Shown here: positions 51,900 through 62,984 of the stretch, piece after piece
Position numbering within the stretch: the stretch's first letter is position 1
How the letters are laid out: each line of letters begins with the position of its first letter
Source of the DNA: Amoebidium appalachense
Taxonomy: Eukaryota; Ichthyosporea
Assembly (NCBI GenBank): GCA_963693365.1
Contig: CAVNZM010000010.1
Coordinates: forward strand, 3,410,001 to 3,474,000
DNA: 64,000 nucleotides
Direction of reading: 5' to 3'
Translations under genes and position numbers: made by a program
Notes under the pieces: generated by a model
The model's input: the letters and a program-made list of their open reading frames with translations, nothing else
The model's database searches: none
Told to the model about the DNA's origin: nothing

Positions 51900-52740
51900 A
51901 AAAAAAAAAAAAAAGAGGAGGTAAACAAAGGTAAACAAGCAAAAGAAGAACACTGTGGCTGTAGTGGCACAACACATATACCTATAAGCCCCTCCTCCCA
52001 TCACATCCCCTTCAAAGGGGGGAGGGGGGGGAGCGGGATGAAGAAAGAGAGAGAGAAAGAGATAAAGAAAGAAAAAAGAAAGAACGAGAGAAAGAAAGCA
52101 AGAAGCTCTCAGAAAGAAAGACGGGAAAAAACAAAGGTTCGGAAACAAAGATAGAAGGGGAGGGATATGAGGCTGAGGGGAACACTGGAGTCCCGGAGGC
52201 GGATAGATGGGCACGGTATCGTGATACACTAAGACAAATCGAACAGTTTCCGGGGGAGGGAGATTGGGGGGGCGAGGGATGTGGGGGGAGGGGGGGGGGG
52301 GAGGGGGGGGGGGGGATGTCAATACAGCACACTCCGATATTTTCAGGGGCGCACGGGGGGGGGGGGGGGGGGGGGGGGGTGGGGGAGGGGCAGTTAGGGA
52401 ATTTACGAGGGAGGGGAAGAGGGTTGGGTGAGGGGGGCCTTGATGCGATTGGTACGGACCGCACTTGTGCCGTTTTGGGGGAGGGGGGAGGGGGAACGGG
52501 GTGGCTCCATCACCTGTGCCACGGCGTGCCATGCGTGCGCATGCATATTGCCCCCCCCCCCCCCCCCCCCCCCACTCCAAAAAAAAAAAAATCTCTCTGC
52601 CTCTTTCTCCTCCTCCTTTCGATACCTCCCAATGTCCATTCACCCTTCTCTTTTCACCTGCCCCCCCCCCCCCCTCCCCCCCCCCCCATTCCAAAAAATA
52701 AAAAAAATAAAAATAAACTTCCCCCTACCCCCAAATGAAT
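50200..52740. repeat. ~2.7-kb tandem duplication, unit 1
   Basis: Paired with 52930-55550. Matching landmarks with offsets of about 2,640-2,760: GGTTGCATGTTNCTTT (50483/53112), repeat copies 4 and 5, CGCGCGTGTGTGTCTG-like (51128/53818), AGGTACCTATCATTATGATT (51726/54419), AATAAAA plus CnAn (51847/54541), and AGCACACTCCGATATTTTCAG-like (52327/55088). It contains AAGG/AAGA arrays at 51356-51510 and 52040-52130. No gene. Confidence 0.8.
50735..51122 (+). repeat. Dispersed repeat family, copy 4
   Basis: Begins TCCAATTTTTTCAGCAACTG and ends TTGAATGGTTAGAACCC. The upstream hairpin has a different but still pairing sequence (CTGCACT-GCA-AGTGCAG). Confidence 0.85.
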
Positions 52741-52929
52741 ACAAAACAAGGTAATGGGGGGAGGGGGGGGGGGGGGGGGGGGGGGGGATGGGAAGGGGAA
52801 GAAACGAAGAACTTGGAAGAAAGAAAGAAAGACCGAAAGAAAGAAACAAACAAGAAAGAATGAGGGGAAGGGATGTGAGGTGGAAGGGAACAGGGTTGAG
52901 GTGGGGGAGATGGGACGAAGGGGGGGGGG

Positions 52930-55386
52930 GGGACAAAGAGGAGGAAGCAAGGTGGAATCTCTGGCATGGGGTGTGGATCGAGAAACCAGGAGAGGGAAAA
53001 GGAATGGGCATCGGGATGGGGAATGCAAACAAGAATAAGCCGGAGAAGTGGAGATGTGGAAGCCCGGCGTTAGGGAGGGTGAGGGGAGGGGGGGGGGGGA
53101 GGGGGAGGACTGGTTGCATGTTACTTTTGATAATGACGGGCAAATGTGGCAAGGATTTTGTGTTGAGCGTTTTATCCTAGTCACTCTGTTTAGGGCAAAC
53201 CCTATTGTGGCAAAAATCTGCTAACCAATATACTATTACGGGGACTTTGAATAATTCAAGATCCCTGCTCTTCATTTCATAAAAAATGGCTAATACTGTT
53301 ATTAAGGTGCACCTTCACGTGGAGGCCGACGGGGGGGGGGGGGGGGGGGGGGGGAGGGGGGGGGGGGGGGGGGCTGGGTTGAAGGGGTGAGAAAGAGGGC
53401 TGAAGAGGGGAAGGTCTGTGAATAGTCTAATGCTGCAAAGGTCCAATTTTTTTTAGCAACTGACTATGAGCGACCTCCATTAATGCCCCAACATGAGCGT
53501 TGAAACCAATGCAAAAACTTGTCACAGTTCTATTGGGATGCAGTCACCACAGGTGCACTGCACTGCAAGTGCAGATTTTGTGAGCAGGTGTGGCCATGGG
53601 TCGCGCAAATAAGAAGTGCCCAGCCAGTCCACATGGTCGGGAGTAGGTTTTTCAAAAGTGATTGTTGGATAAATTCGAACTTGACGAATGCTCCAATAGT
53701 GCAGCTAGTACTTTTCATGATTGCCATATCATAACAGTTTATGCACTAGTAGTTGTTAAGAACTGACCGTGGAAGGAGGGGGCTGAAGAGCGAACATTGA
53801 ATGGTTAAATCCCTATCGCGCGCGTCTGTGTGTGTGTATGTGGGGGGGGGGGGGGGGGGGGGGTTGAATTTAGAGAAATTTAGAAGTGAGAGCCCGAAAC
53901 AAACAATTTGTGGAAACAAACTATTTGAAAGAAGAGAGAAATCGTGACACAACACATACACCGACAAATCACCATCTTCCCCGACTTCCCCTGCAAAAAC
54001 AAGGGGGAGGGGGGAGGGAGTGAGGGGGAGAAGAAGAGAACGAAAAGAAGAAAAGAAAGGAGGAAGAAGAATGAAGATAGAAGAAGGAAGGGAGGACGGA
54101 AGGAAGGAAGGCCGGTGAAGGAGGAAGGAAGGAAGGAGGAAGGCAGGAAGGAGGAAAGAAAGAAAAAAAGAGAGAGAGAAAGAGATAAAGAAAGAGAAAA
54201 AGAGCGAAGGGGAAGGGGAAGGGGGGGGGGGGGGGGGGGGGAGGGAAGGGATAAAAGGGCGAGGGAAAGAGGGTGGGAGGGGGGGGGGGGGGGTAGGCTT
54301 GTTTTCCTAAAACAGCACAATCCCAACATTTTACTCCCCCGAGGGGGGGGGGAGGGGGGGGAGGCATTACAAGGCTCAAGAAACTCACGAATGAAAGATA
54401 CAGGAAAATCTGTAGCCAAGGTACCTATCATTATGATTGCGCACGGCTTCACAATTCGGGAGGGGCTTGCAATTGCCTAGGATTATATCGGTTTCTAGGG
54501 ATGGAGATGATTTGCACAGATTTCAGAATTGTCGCTCGGTAATAAAACCCCCCTTCTTCCCCCCCCCCCCCCCCCCAAAAAAAAAAAAAAAAAAAAAAAG
54601 CAAAAGGAGGTAAACAAAGGTAAACAAACAAAAGGAAAAACACTGTGGCTGTAGTGGCACATCACATAGACCTATACAGATGCCGTCCGCCAATAAGATT
54701 CGCCGCCAAAAAGATAACGCTAGCGGCCAAGATTGTGCCCCTCGACTAGATTTCGGGCTGATATTATTGGTGGACGGGAGATAAGTTTATACTGGATAAT
54801 GCACATTCATGCATGCCAAGGGTGGGCGGGAAGCCAAGCCAATCAAACAGAAGCAAAAACGGCGCAATATTGCTTACGCCCCCCTCCCCCCCCCTCCCCC
54901 CCCCCCCCCCCCCCCCGCTCTCTCTCTCTCTCCCCCCCCCCCCCCCCCCGAGGAGGGAGAGGGGGAGGGAGGGGGGCCTTTCCCCCCCCCACCCCGGGGC
55001 CTTCCCCCCCACCCCGGGGGGGAGGGAGAGGGGGGGGGGGGGGGGGATGGGAGGGGGGGAGGGGGGGGGGGGGAGGATGTCAATACAGCACACTCCGATA
55101 TTTTCAGTGGTGCGCGGGGGGGAGGGGGGGGGGGGGGGGAGGAGGAGGAGAGGGGCAGTTGGGGATTCAGGAGGGAGGGGAAGAGGGTTGGGTGAGGGGG
55201 GGCCTTAGAGGGAATCAGGTGACTCGATCACCCGTGCCGCGGCATGCCATGCTTGCGCATGCCTATTGTGCCCCCCCTCCCCCCAAAACAAACAAAAAAA
55301 ATCCTCTTTGCCTCTTTCTCCTCCTTCTTTCGATACCTCCCCATGTCCATTCACCCTTCTCTTTTCACCTGCCCCCCTCCCTCCCT

Positions 55387-55425
<39 letters not shown>

Positions 55426-55550
55426 AAAAAGACCTCCCCCTACCCCCAAAAACATACAAACCCAGGAAAAGAAACAAAAAATTTAACACTACGTAGCACA
55501 ACACGCACACCTATAAAGCCCCTCCTCCTCCCACATCCCTACAAATAGCA
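52930..55550. repeat. ~2.7-kb tandem duplication, unit 2
   Basis: Second unit, same order as unit 1, differing mainly in homopolymer length and in an extra ~200-base insertion at about 54680-54880 (unique sequence with CCAAT elements). The AATAAAA-Cn-A23 block is at 54541-54599. Confidence 0.8.
53435..53815 (+). repeat. Dispersed repeat family, copy 5
   Basis: Very similar to copy 4 because it lies in the tandem duplicate; hairpin CTGCACTGCAAGTGCAG and TTTTGTGAGCAGGTGTGGCC retained. Confidence 0.85.
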
Positions 55551-55774
55551 GGGGAGGGGGAGGGGAGGGGGGGAGGGGGGAGAAAGGAAGAACTTGGAAG
55601 AAACATTGAAAGAAAGCACGGAAGAAAAGAAAAAGAAAGAAAGAAAGAAAGAGGGGCAGGGATGTGAGGTGAGGGGAATAGGGGTAAGGAGGGGGAGAAG
55701 GGGGGAGGAGGGGGGGGGGGGGGGGGGGGGGGGACAGGGACAGGGGACCGGGAGGGCAGGCGCTATGTATTATA

Positions 55775-56180
55775 CTATAGCACAACGGTTCCAATTTTTC
55801 GCAATTGTTTATGGACGACTTCTATTACCTCCATGACCCAGATCTACGTGTGCTCATGCTTGCACACGTGCGAAACTGCCACTATCAACAACATTGCTCT
55901 CCATCACTGCACTTGTGCAGTGAAGCAGATTTTGTGAGCAGATGTGGCCCTGCGTCGCCCAAATGAAAAGTGCTCAGCCAGTTCAACGGTCTGGAATTGA
56001 TTGTTTCCTAAATGATTGTGGGATAGAGATTACATGTGTGACGAATGTTCCAACATCACCGGTAATAATGGTTTCCCATAAGTGCCAAATCATTGATGCC
56101 TTGTGTACCATGTAAAAGTTGTTAGGAACTGACCTTGGAAGTGGGGGAACTGAAAACACCATGTGAATGGTTGGGGCCCT
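55775..56180 (+). repeat. Dispersed repeat family, copy 6
   Basis: Contains the perfect hairpin arms CACTGCAC / GTGCAGTG around TT (55905-55922), then TTTTGTGAGCAGATGTGGCC and ATGATTGTGGGATAGAGA. Confidence 0.85.
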
Positions 56181-56254
56181 TTTTTTTTTTGCAGTTAATG
56201 GGAGTTAGAGGGGGGGGAGGGGGGGAAGGGATCGGAACTGAGTGTAGGGTAGGC

Positions 56255-56615
56255 AACATTGAACATGTCCGTTATCTTGAGCAACTGACTAAGAGCGACC
56301 TCCGTGCAGTGTCCACTTGCATGAAATGAACAACGCTGCACTCCCAGGGCAGCAGAGTTTGTGAGCAGGCCGGTGTGGCCATAGGTCGCTTGGGCGACAA
56401 GTGCCCAGCCAGTCTCACGGCCAGAAATGGATTTTGATGAATGATTGTGGGTTTGAGTTTATGGGTTACGAATGCTCCAACAGCAATAAATAATACTATT
56501 AGTACTGGGTTTCGCGAGTGCCAAAGTTGATGCTCTATGCATGAATGTTATAAATTTATATTAGAGAAAATGGAGCGGAAGGAAGACCAGTAGTATTAAA
56601 TGGTTAGAGCCCTGG
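56255..56615 (+). repeat. Dispersed repeat family, copy 7
   Basis: GCAACTGACTAAGAGCGACC, then GTTTGTGAGCAGG and GACAAGTGCCCAGCCAGTC; upstream hairpin degraded. It follows copy 6 after only about 75 bases. Confidence 0.8.
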
Positions 56616-56879
56616 TGGATGGGTGGGCGGTTGGGGGGGGGTTGGGGGGGGGGGGGGGGGGGGGGGGGAGGTACATGGCTCAAAGAACCTCAGGAATGAA
56701 AGGTAACCGAACAGTTGTAGCCAGGGAGGACGGGGGGAGGGGGGGGAGGGGGGGAATGTTTAAAAATATAGCACACTCCGATATTTTCAGGGGGGTGGGG
56801 GCCGGGGGGGGGGGGGGGGGGGGGGAAGAGGGGGGGGGGGGGGGGGGTGACAGGGGTCTCGGACGGGAGTGGACAGCAC

Positions 56880-57180
56880 AAGTCCAAAATTTCCCGCATC
56901 GGTCATATGGGCGACAGAGGTCGGTCAAAACTGCTCCTCATTGCTGCACCTGTGCAGTGAAGCAGATTTTTTGAGCACGTGTGGTCATTGGTCGCCCAAA
57001 TGACAAGTGCCCAGCTGGTACGATATATAGGATCGAATTTTTCCCAATGATTGTGGAACAAAAACTGATGAATGCTGCAACAGAGACTGATTTATATTAG
57101 GCGCCAAGTTTGCTACTTTGTGCATGAATGTTAGGAACGTGTGGTTGAGGAGAAGACCATCAATTCGTTAGACCCAGTTA
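56880..57180 (+). repeat. Dispersed repeat family, copy 8
   Basis: GCTGCACCTGTGCAGTGAAG, TTTTTTGAGCACGTGTGGTC, GGTCGCCCAAATGACAAGTG. The 3' part is shortened. Confidence 0.8.
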
Positions 57181-57211
57181 TTACCATTGGGGGGGGGAGG
57201 GAGGGAGGGGG

Positions 57212-57248
<37 letters not shown>

Positions 57249-57814
57249 TAAGATTAGGTTTGAATAAAATCAATGAAACTGCCACCGTGTAGCCAAGGTA
57301 CCTGCACTGGGACGAGTTTTAAGATTCAAAGGTTATTTTAGCCTGGTAATTACATCCCCCCCCCCCCCCCCCCCCCTCCCCCTTCCTTCCTGACAAACAA
57401 ATCAACTTACAAAAACAATCGAAATAAGCCAGTGAGAGATATTTGCCTGGTAAACGCACCCCCCCCCCCCCCCCCCCCCCCCACAAAAAAAAGGCCAAAA
57501 AAAAAGAAAGAACCTACAAAAACAGAGGGGCGAGGAGGGGGGGTGGGGGCGGGGGTGGGGTGGGGGGGGGTAAGAGAAAGAGGGGAAGGGATGGGAAAGG
57601 TCGAGTGCAGCACAAACGTGCTTGCCACAAATCGTTTTTCGTGACAGGGGCTTTGTAAGGGCCTTGAAGATCGCTGGTTGTTTCCCCATACAAAAAGGTT
57701 AACGGACGGGGGGACGAGGGGAGGGGGGGGGGGGGGAGGGGGGGGGGGGGGAGGGGGAGAGGGGAGGGTTGCAAAGAGGGAAAAGATAGATAGAGGGGAA
57801 GGGATAAAAAAAAG
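57181..57814. repeat. Poly-G/poly-C spacer between repeat copies 8 and 9
   Basis: Poly-G at 57212-57247, poly-C at 57357-57376 and 57458-57482, G-rich 57530-57570 and 57720-57765. Contains GTAGCCAAGGTACCTGCAC and two GCCTGGTAA blocks shared with the long unit. Confidence 0.8.
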
Positions 57815-58130
57815 ACTAGCGCAGCACAAAACCTTTTTTGTTTCTGCAACTGGTGAGAGCGAGACCACCGTTCATGTCCCCAACATGAGAAAACCCATGG
57901 AAGGATCGCGATCATGCACAGTAGGCAGCTCCTGCTCCACAGCACCGCACTTGTTCAGTGCAGCAAAGTTTGGTTAGCAGGACTTACGCGTGACCATGGG
58001 TCGCCCAAACGACAAGTGGCCAGCCAGGTCAATGGTTTAGATATTGACTCTTTCCTAAAGGATTGTGGGATAAGGACGGGTGTTTCTGAAACGATCACAT
58101 GCACAACAGATGTGCAATTGTAAGATTTAA
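57815..58130 (+). repeat. Dispersed repeat family, copy 9
   Basis: CAGCACAAAACC, GCAACTGGTGAGAGCGAG, CGCACTTGTTCAGTGCAGC, GACCATGGGTCGCCCAAACG. The last copy; to its right the repeats stop and AT-rich unique DNA starts. Confidence 0.8.
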
Positions 58131-59658
58131 TGTGCGTGTGTTCGATCCCGTGACCCAAATCATGATCTAACCACTGCCATCTTATAACTACATATGGGGG
58201 TTTTGGAAAAAACCATAAAAATTGCCGGTATTAAAATTCGACGTGTTACAAATAAAAATTACGAGTTGTTTTGTGGCAGTCTGAGATGGGATTGATGTAC
58301 CGCAGAAAAATACTGACACATGCATGTGTATCATTACGGTTTTCAATTTTGCAATGCCCATTGCTGTTCTGTAATGTGTTTCTATTTCTACCCCCTCCCC
58401 CGCTGTTATTTTGTGTGGGTAAACGGAGAAGCAGAGTGCACATGGGTGTTATGATATACACGACACACAGACACACAGGAAAAACACAACCGGAGAGGTG
58501 GAACGGTTTCTGAGACGACTTGAAATGTTTTCAACTGCTTGATATTTATTTCAAGATGAAGTCCTTTTTATATGCAGAGATGTGGAGCCGACAAATGCTA
58601 AGCCAATCAAAAGAACGAAAACTATGAGGGCAAATATATCTGCTAAGCCAATCAAAAGGACGAAAACTATGGGCAAATAAATCGAAATACCTGTCGACAC
58701 ATAGAAGATAAATCGTAATCTTCTAATGAAAGCACGGAAACATTTACTAAAGATAAATAAATGAAACCACTTATATATCTATTAGTTCACATCATATATT
58801 TATACATGTTCCTAAAATAAACACGTCTAAATATAAGTATTCCTAATAGCTGGGGAACATAGAGCAATTCTACGTCGTGGGAAAAGAAGGAAAAGGAATG
58901 AGGATAGAAAGGAATGGAATGGGAAAGGAATCGAGTGGAATAAAGGAGGAATTTCTATATTTGGGGAAATTAAACGAGATCTGATTGGACTGATTGGACA
59001 ACTATCGGAGACGAACGCACCAATGCGGCACCATATGAATTTAGTAAAGACGCAAAACAACATTACATGTATGTGGGCCAAGTGGCTCGGTGTGTACACA
59101 GATCAACAATATCTGTGCACACGGAAACGGGAAAGAAGAAAGGAAAAAGGGAAAAGGAAACAAACAACAGCAAACTAATAAACATATGTATAACTCAACT
59201 TCTAAGTTCTTGCCGTTATCCATGTGTATATGACACCCGCCCCCCTCCCCCCTCTCCCCCCCTTCCCCCAGGGCTCCCCCGGAATCGGCCACTATTCTAA
59301 TAACAACCTCCCTTCGCCCCAGAAGGACGGGAGGGGTTTGAAGCAGTGGAGGGAAAGGTGTGTGGGTGGGAGTGGGGCCCCGGCCGCGGGGGGGAAGGGG
59401 GGGGGGAGGGGAGGAGGGAGGAGGGCAGGGGCCGGGGGGGAGGCATTTTGCTTGGTTTTATCTGGTGATAGTATGATGTTCATTTTTGTCTTGTCTTGAA
59501 ATCGAAGCACACTCACATTAGCGCACCGCACAGTGCACATACGATTCTGTAGCCATACACATCCACACGTGCACGTGTACGCAGACACGCAACGGTAATA
59601 AACCCATACATACACACACATGCGCGCGCCGCGCCCCGACACACAAGCCCCCCCCCCC
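58131..59658. other. AT-rich unique DNA without a gene
   Basis: No coding region recognised. It includes a ~45-base tandem duplication (58596-58640 and 58641-58683, both starting TGCTAAGCCAATCAAAAG) and a GGAATGG-rich stretch near 58896-58945. It becomes G-rich after 59330 and ends in poly-C at the assembly gap. Confidence 0.55.
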
Positions 59659-60158
59659 NNNNNNNNNNNNNNNNNNNNNNNNNNNNNNNNNNNNNNNNNN
59701 NNNNNNNNNNNNNNNNNNNNNNNNNNNNNNNNNNNNNNNNNNNNNNNNNNNNNNNNNNNNNNNNNNNNNNNNNNNNNNNNNNNNNNNNNNNNNNNNNNNN
59801 NNNNNNNNNNNNNNNNNNNNNNNNNNNNNNNNNNNNNNNNNNNNNNNNNNNNNNNNNNNNNNNNNNNNNNNNNNNNNNNNNNNNNNNNNNNNNNNNNNNN
59901 NNNNNNNNNNNNNNNNNNNNNNNNNNNNNNNNNNNNNNNNNNNNNNNNNNNNNNNNNNNNNNNNNNNNNNNNNNNNNNNNNNNNNNNNNNNNNNNNNNNN
60001 NNNNNNNNNNNNNNNNNNNNNNNNNNNNNNNNNNNNNNNNNNNNNNNNNNNNNNNNNNNNNNNNNNNNNNNNNNNNNNNNNNNNNNNNNNNNNNNNNNNN
60101 NNNNNNNNNNNNNNNNNNNNNNNNNNNNNNNNNNNNNNNNNNNNNNNNNNNNNNNNNN
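59659..60158. other. Assembly gap (500 N)
   Basis: Exactly 500 N, a conventional gap size, entered from a poly-C run. True length and content are unknown. Confidence 0.99.
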
Positions 60159-60275
60159 ATGGGACAGGCACAAAGGTCCATAAGATTAAGTGCAAGGGAA
60201 GGCCTGAGCGGTGAAGGCATTGGTATCCACAAGATGCAAAAGGACACACCTAACGTATTACATAAAAAACAACTT

Positions 60276-60759
60276 CTAAAACGGAGGAACCACCTGTAAG
60301 GCCCAGAACAGAGAGACAGGGGAGGGGAGAGAAAAAGTGGAAAAGAGGCAGGGGGTGGTGGGGAGAGAGGGGGGGGAGGGGGGGGGGGGGGGGAATCACC
60401 TGATGGACTCCCTCCGCTGTAGATGCATCTATCCGGCCGCCATGACGGGTTTGATGCCACACCCAATCCCTGAGGAAGGGCTGGGGAGGGCACGTGCCAG
60501 CTTCGACAGAGTCCTCATGATCCGCTATGCAATAATCAATGTACCGTGCAACGAATGGCTGTTCCAGCTTGGCATGATCTTTAGACCAAGATTTGTTTTC
60601 CTTAATGACTTTTTTGTTCACCCCATCTGGGTTGTTTGTTGAACCCGCTGCAGCCAAAAGACAAAAGGCGAGGATAACATGAACGAGAATCCTCAGCAAA
60701 GCCCAATGGCCTTGCCCACGTCCAATGCGGACGCGAGCATGTTTGTAACCCATGCTCAC
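60276..60759 (-). CDS. Small secreted or type II membrane protein (125 aa, two exons)
   Basis: Exon 1 is 60759..60400 (120 codons, donor CATCAG|GTGATT). Exon 2 is 60293..60276, five codons (VVPPF) then TAG, with a good acceptor (GCCTTACAG|GTG) preceded by a pyrimidine tract. Residues ~19-38 are hydrophobic (WALLRILVHVILAFCLLAAA) after a basic start, so a signal peptide or signal anchor. The mature part is polar, with Cys at 77 and 90 and the stretch DYCIADHEDSVEAGTCPP. A TATA-like element lies 55-70 bases upstream of the ATG. I do not recognise the family. It is head-to-head with the 344-residue gene. Confidence 0.6.
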
Positions 60760-60811
60760 ACAAAATATGTACTGTCAGTTATGATCGAGCATTAAAGGGT
60801 GTTGTCTGTTT

Positions 60812-60827
60812 TTATTATTTTTATATG
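60812..60827 (-). promoter_or_regulatory. TATA-like element of the 125-aa gene
   Basis: Minus strand reads ATATAAAAATAATAAA, 53-68 bases before the ATG at 60759, a normal position for a short leader. Confidence 0.5.
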
Positions 60828-61115
60828 GGCCTACTGCAATATGATAAGGATGCTAGCGCTGTGTCACACCTGTCAACTGCCAGTCCAGGCTGTGACTGCC
60901 CGTTCAAGTACGCCACCACCTGCACGTGGTTGACGTGGTCTTGCTTAGCCCGCCTTTCGAGTTTATTCCTCGAATCAGACGCCACCAACGATGAGCCACA
61001 AAAACGGGTCAGAAAACGGGTCAGGAACGATTCGAGCTGATTCGACCCATAATAGTTCGAACCGACCCATTTATGCCCCAAATAAATTTGGCACCAAATA
61101 ATTTGGCACGAACCT

Positions 61116-61280
61116 GGTGACGTAAAATGTGGCACGAATTTATTTGGCACCAGCCCGCTAGCGGAGCACATCCAGGGGTATCCCCAAGCTCCTGTCGGTG
61201 CCTGGGCGACATCCTGCCCCATTTTCACCGTTTTGCAGGCTCGTGCCAAATAAATTTCGTGCCAAATATTACGTCACACC
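61116..61280. repeat. Inverted repeat with ~35-bp arms in the divergent promoter region
   Basis: Left arm 61116-61150 (GGTGACGTAAAATGTGGCAC ... TTTATTTGGCAC) and right arm 61243-61280 (GTGCCAAATAAATTTCGTGC ... TTACGTCACACC) are reverse complements apart from three 1-2-base indels and two mismatches. The spacer is 92 bases. A second short inverted pair (CCAAGCTCCT near 61184 / AGGAGCTTGG near 61283) extends the structure, and further GGCACGAA / TTTGGCAC words lie to the left at 61088-61112. It resembles a small foldback element or a dyad of binding sites. Confidence 0.8.
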
Positions 61281-61528
61281 CTAGGAGCTTGGGAATTGAG
61301 GGTAGCACCATCACTTGTCTCTACACCGAGAGAAAAAACAGACATGTGCAACATGTTTCAATGTTTGAAATCCCCACGACGCGGGCATGCACGGCCGGCC
61401 GGGAGGGGCGGGGCGGGGCGGGGCACACAGGCCCGGCCCGGGAGGCAGGCGTGGCGCGTGCGCTGGGGAGAAACGCGGGCACCCCCAGCCACCCAGCAGT
61501 CAACTCGGGGTTGGTTTGGGGTGTGTTG

Positions 61529-61733
61529 ATTGGCCATTGTGAGTGCAGCGCCTGCTCCCTCCACAGCCAATGAGCGTTGAGTGCCTTAGATCAGTTGTGT
61601 CCGATTGGGGAACATGTACAGCGGTGTAGGGCCGAATTGGGGATTTTGATTGGCGTCAGGTGAGAGCCCGGGACCGCCGCAGCCAATGGGAGACGACGGG
61701 ACCACCCAACGGCTCGGCACAAGGGTACATAAG
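61529..61733 (+). promoter_or_regulatory. Promoter of the 344-aa gene: six CCAAT/ATTGG boxes and a TATA-like site
   Basis: ATTGG or CCAAT at 61529, 61567, 61604, 61636, 61649 and 61683, then TACATAAG at 61726-61733, 67 bases above the ATG. Multiple CCAAT boxes are the NF-Y binding sequence. The arrangement fits a strong promoter with a leader of about 40 bases. Confidence 0.6.
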
Positions 61734-61799
61734 CACAGACGGTGTTGTCAAAAGCACACTCTTGCTGCAGCGTGACAGTGGGCTTTTGGAATTGCCAAC

Positions 61800-62834
61800 A
61801 TGACGCACATTGAGCGTATTCACATTCTCGGTAAGGACCGCGAGCCCCGGTTCGCCTACCAACCGGAGCTGTTCTACACGCTGCACCTGCACCCCGAGGC
61901 GCCTGGCTCGATCCGCATGGGCACCGCCGCGATCTTCAGCACGAAGACAGGGGAGGAGAGGGTGTGGCCGGTCGACGTCATCCTCTCCGGGCCGGTACCG
62001 CGGCAGTTTGTCGACGAGGAGGGGCGGTGGACCCAGCGGGACAGTTACACACCTCCCGACCCCCGCTTCGAAGGGCGTGGCAGCGCGGTGTGGCGTGCTG
62101 ATGCACTGTACGACGAGCTCCAGGCGCCGGCGCTGCGCAGCCTCATCCCCGACGACACGGGCCTCGGGTTCCTCCTCCGCAAGTGCCCCCACCCCGACTT
62201 CGACGATGTGGACAACGACAACGACGAGGTGATCACCGTCGAGGAGACGGAGCACGTCTGGGGTGTGAGGCTTGGGCAGGCGATGGCGGCTCCGACCGTG
62301 GTTCGGCCGCTCCACCAGGTCGTCGAGAGCGCGACGGTCCGCGCGGCGCCGGTGCCGGACGAGCAGTGTTCCGTGTACGCATTGAACACGTTGGCCAGCG
62401 ACGAGGAGGCCAGCACGGTAGAAATGTTTGAGGTCTGGCCGGTGCTTCATTGTGGGCAGCCCGCGCTGCGCCTGGGTCTCTACTACCTGCTGGCCGAGCT
62501 GAAGCTGGCCGAGCGCTTTGTGCCCCTGGACGTCATCGTCCAAGGCGACTGGGTCGAGGCCAAGATCGACGAGCACGGGACGTGGAGGGCCGGAGCGGTG
62601 GTTGGGCGAAGGGCGGTGGGCAGCGAGGATGCGTTCTACCTCCAGATTTACATTGCGCTCGGCCGGCACTTCGGGTTGGGGGTGCTGTCGCGGCAGATGC
62701 TGGGAATGGATGCTACCAGGACGGAGGTGCTTCGTATTGCACCACGCAGAGTGTACGAGCTGGATTATGACATGGACACCGTGGACTTCGAAGTCCCGTT
62801 CGAGGGCCACGCGTTTATGCATGCATTTTCGTGA
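61800..62834 (+). CDS. 344-aa protein made of two copies of one unknown domain
   Basis: Intronless frame from ATG (context CCAACATGA) to TGA 62832-62834, strongly GC-rich with G/C third positions, no low complexity. The halves align: ~24-150 (ERVWPVDVILSG, then FVDEEGRW, then DFDDVDNDNDEVITVE) with ~209-335 (ERFVPLDVIVQG, then KIDEHGTW, then ELDYDMDTVDFEVPFE). This shows an internal duplication of a ~125-residue, likely beta-rich domain, joined by a ~60-residue linker. No signal peptide or membrane span. I do not recognise the family. Promoter and AATAAA are in place, so it looks active. The long minus-strand frame over it (61656-63194) is a shadow of the GC-rich codons. Confidence 0.82.
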   Translation: MTHIERIHILGKDREPRFAYQPELFYTLHLHPEAPGSIRMGTAAIFSTKTGEERVWPVDVILSGPVPRQFVDEEGRWTQRDSYTPPDPRFEGRGSAVWRADALYDELQAPALRSLIPDDTGLGFLLRKCPHPDFDDVDNDNDEVITVEETEHVWGVRLGQAMAAPTVVRPLHQVVESATVRAAPVPDEQCSVYALNTLASDEEASTVEMFEVWPVLHCGQPALRLGLYYLLAELKLAERFVPLDVIVQGDWVEAKIDEHGTWRAGAVVGRRAVGSEDAFYLQIYIALGRHFGLGVLSRQMLGMDATRTEVLRIAPRRVYELDYDMDTVDFEVPFEGHAFMHAFS

Positions 62835-62978
62835 CAGACGGGTGAACCTGGCGAACTTGGTGATTGGTTGCGCATATGTGAGCCTAAACCCTAAGGGTTG
62901 TGTGGGGGGTGGGGGTGGGTGTGTATTTGCGTTGGTCATTTGCCCACAGGATGGGTCAAAACGCGCAGCCTGCGCGCA

Positions 62979-62984
62979 AATAAA
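62979..62984 (+). terminator. Poly(A) signal of the 344-aa gene
   Basis: AATAAA, 145 bases after the stop codon. Confidence 0.55.
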
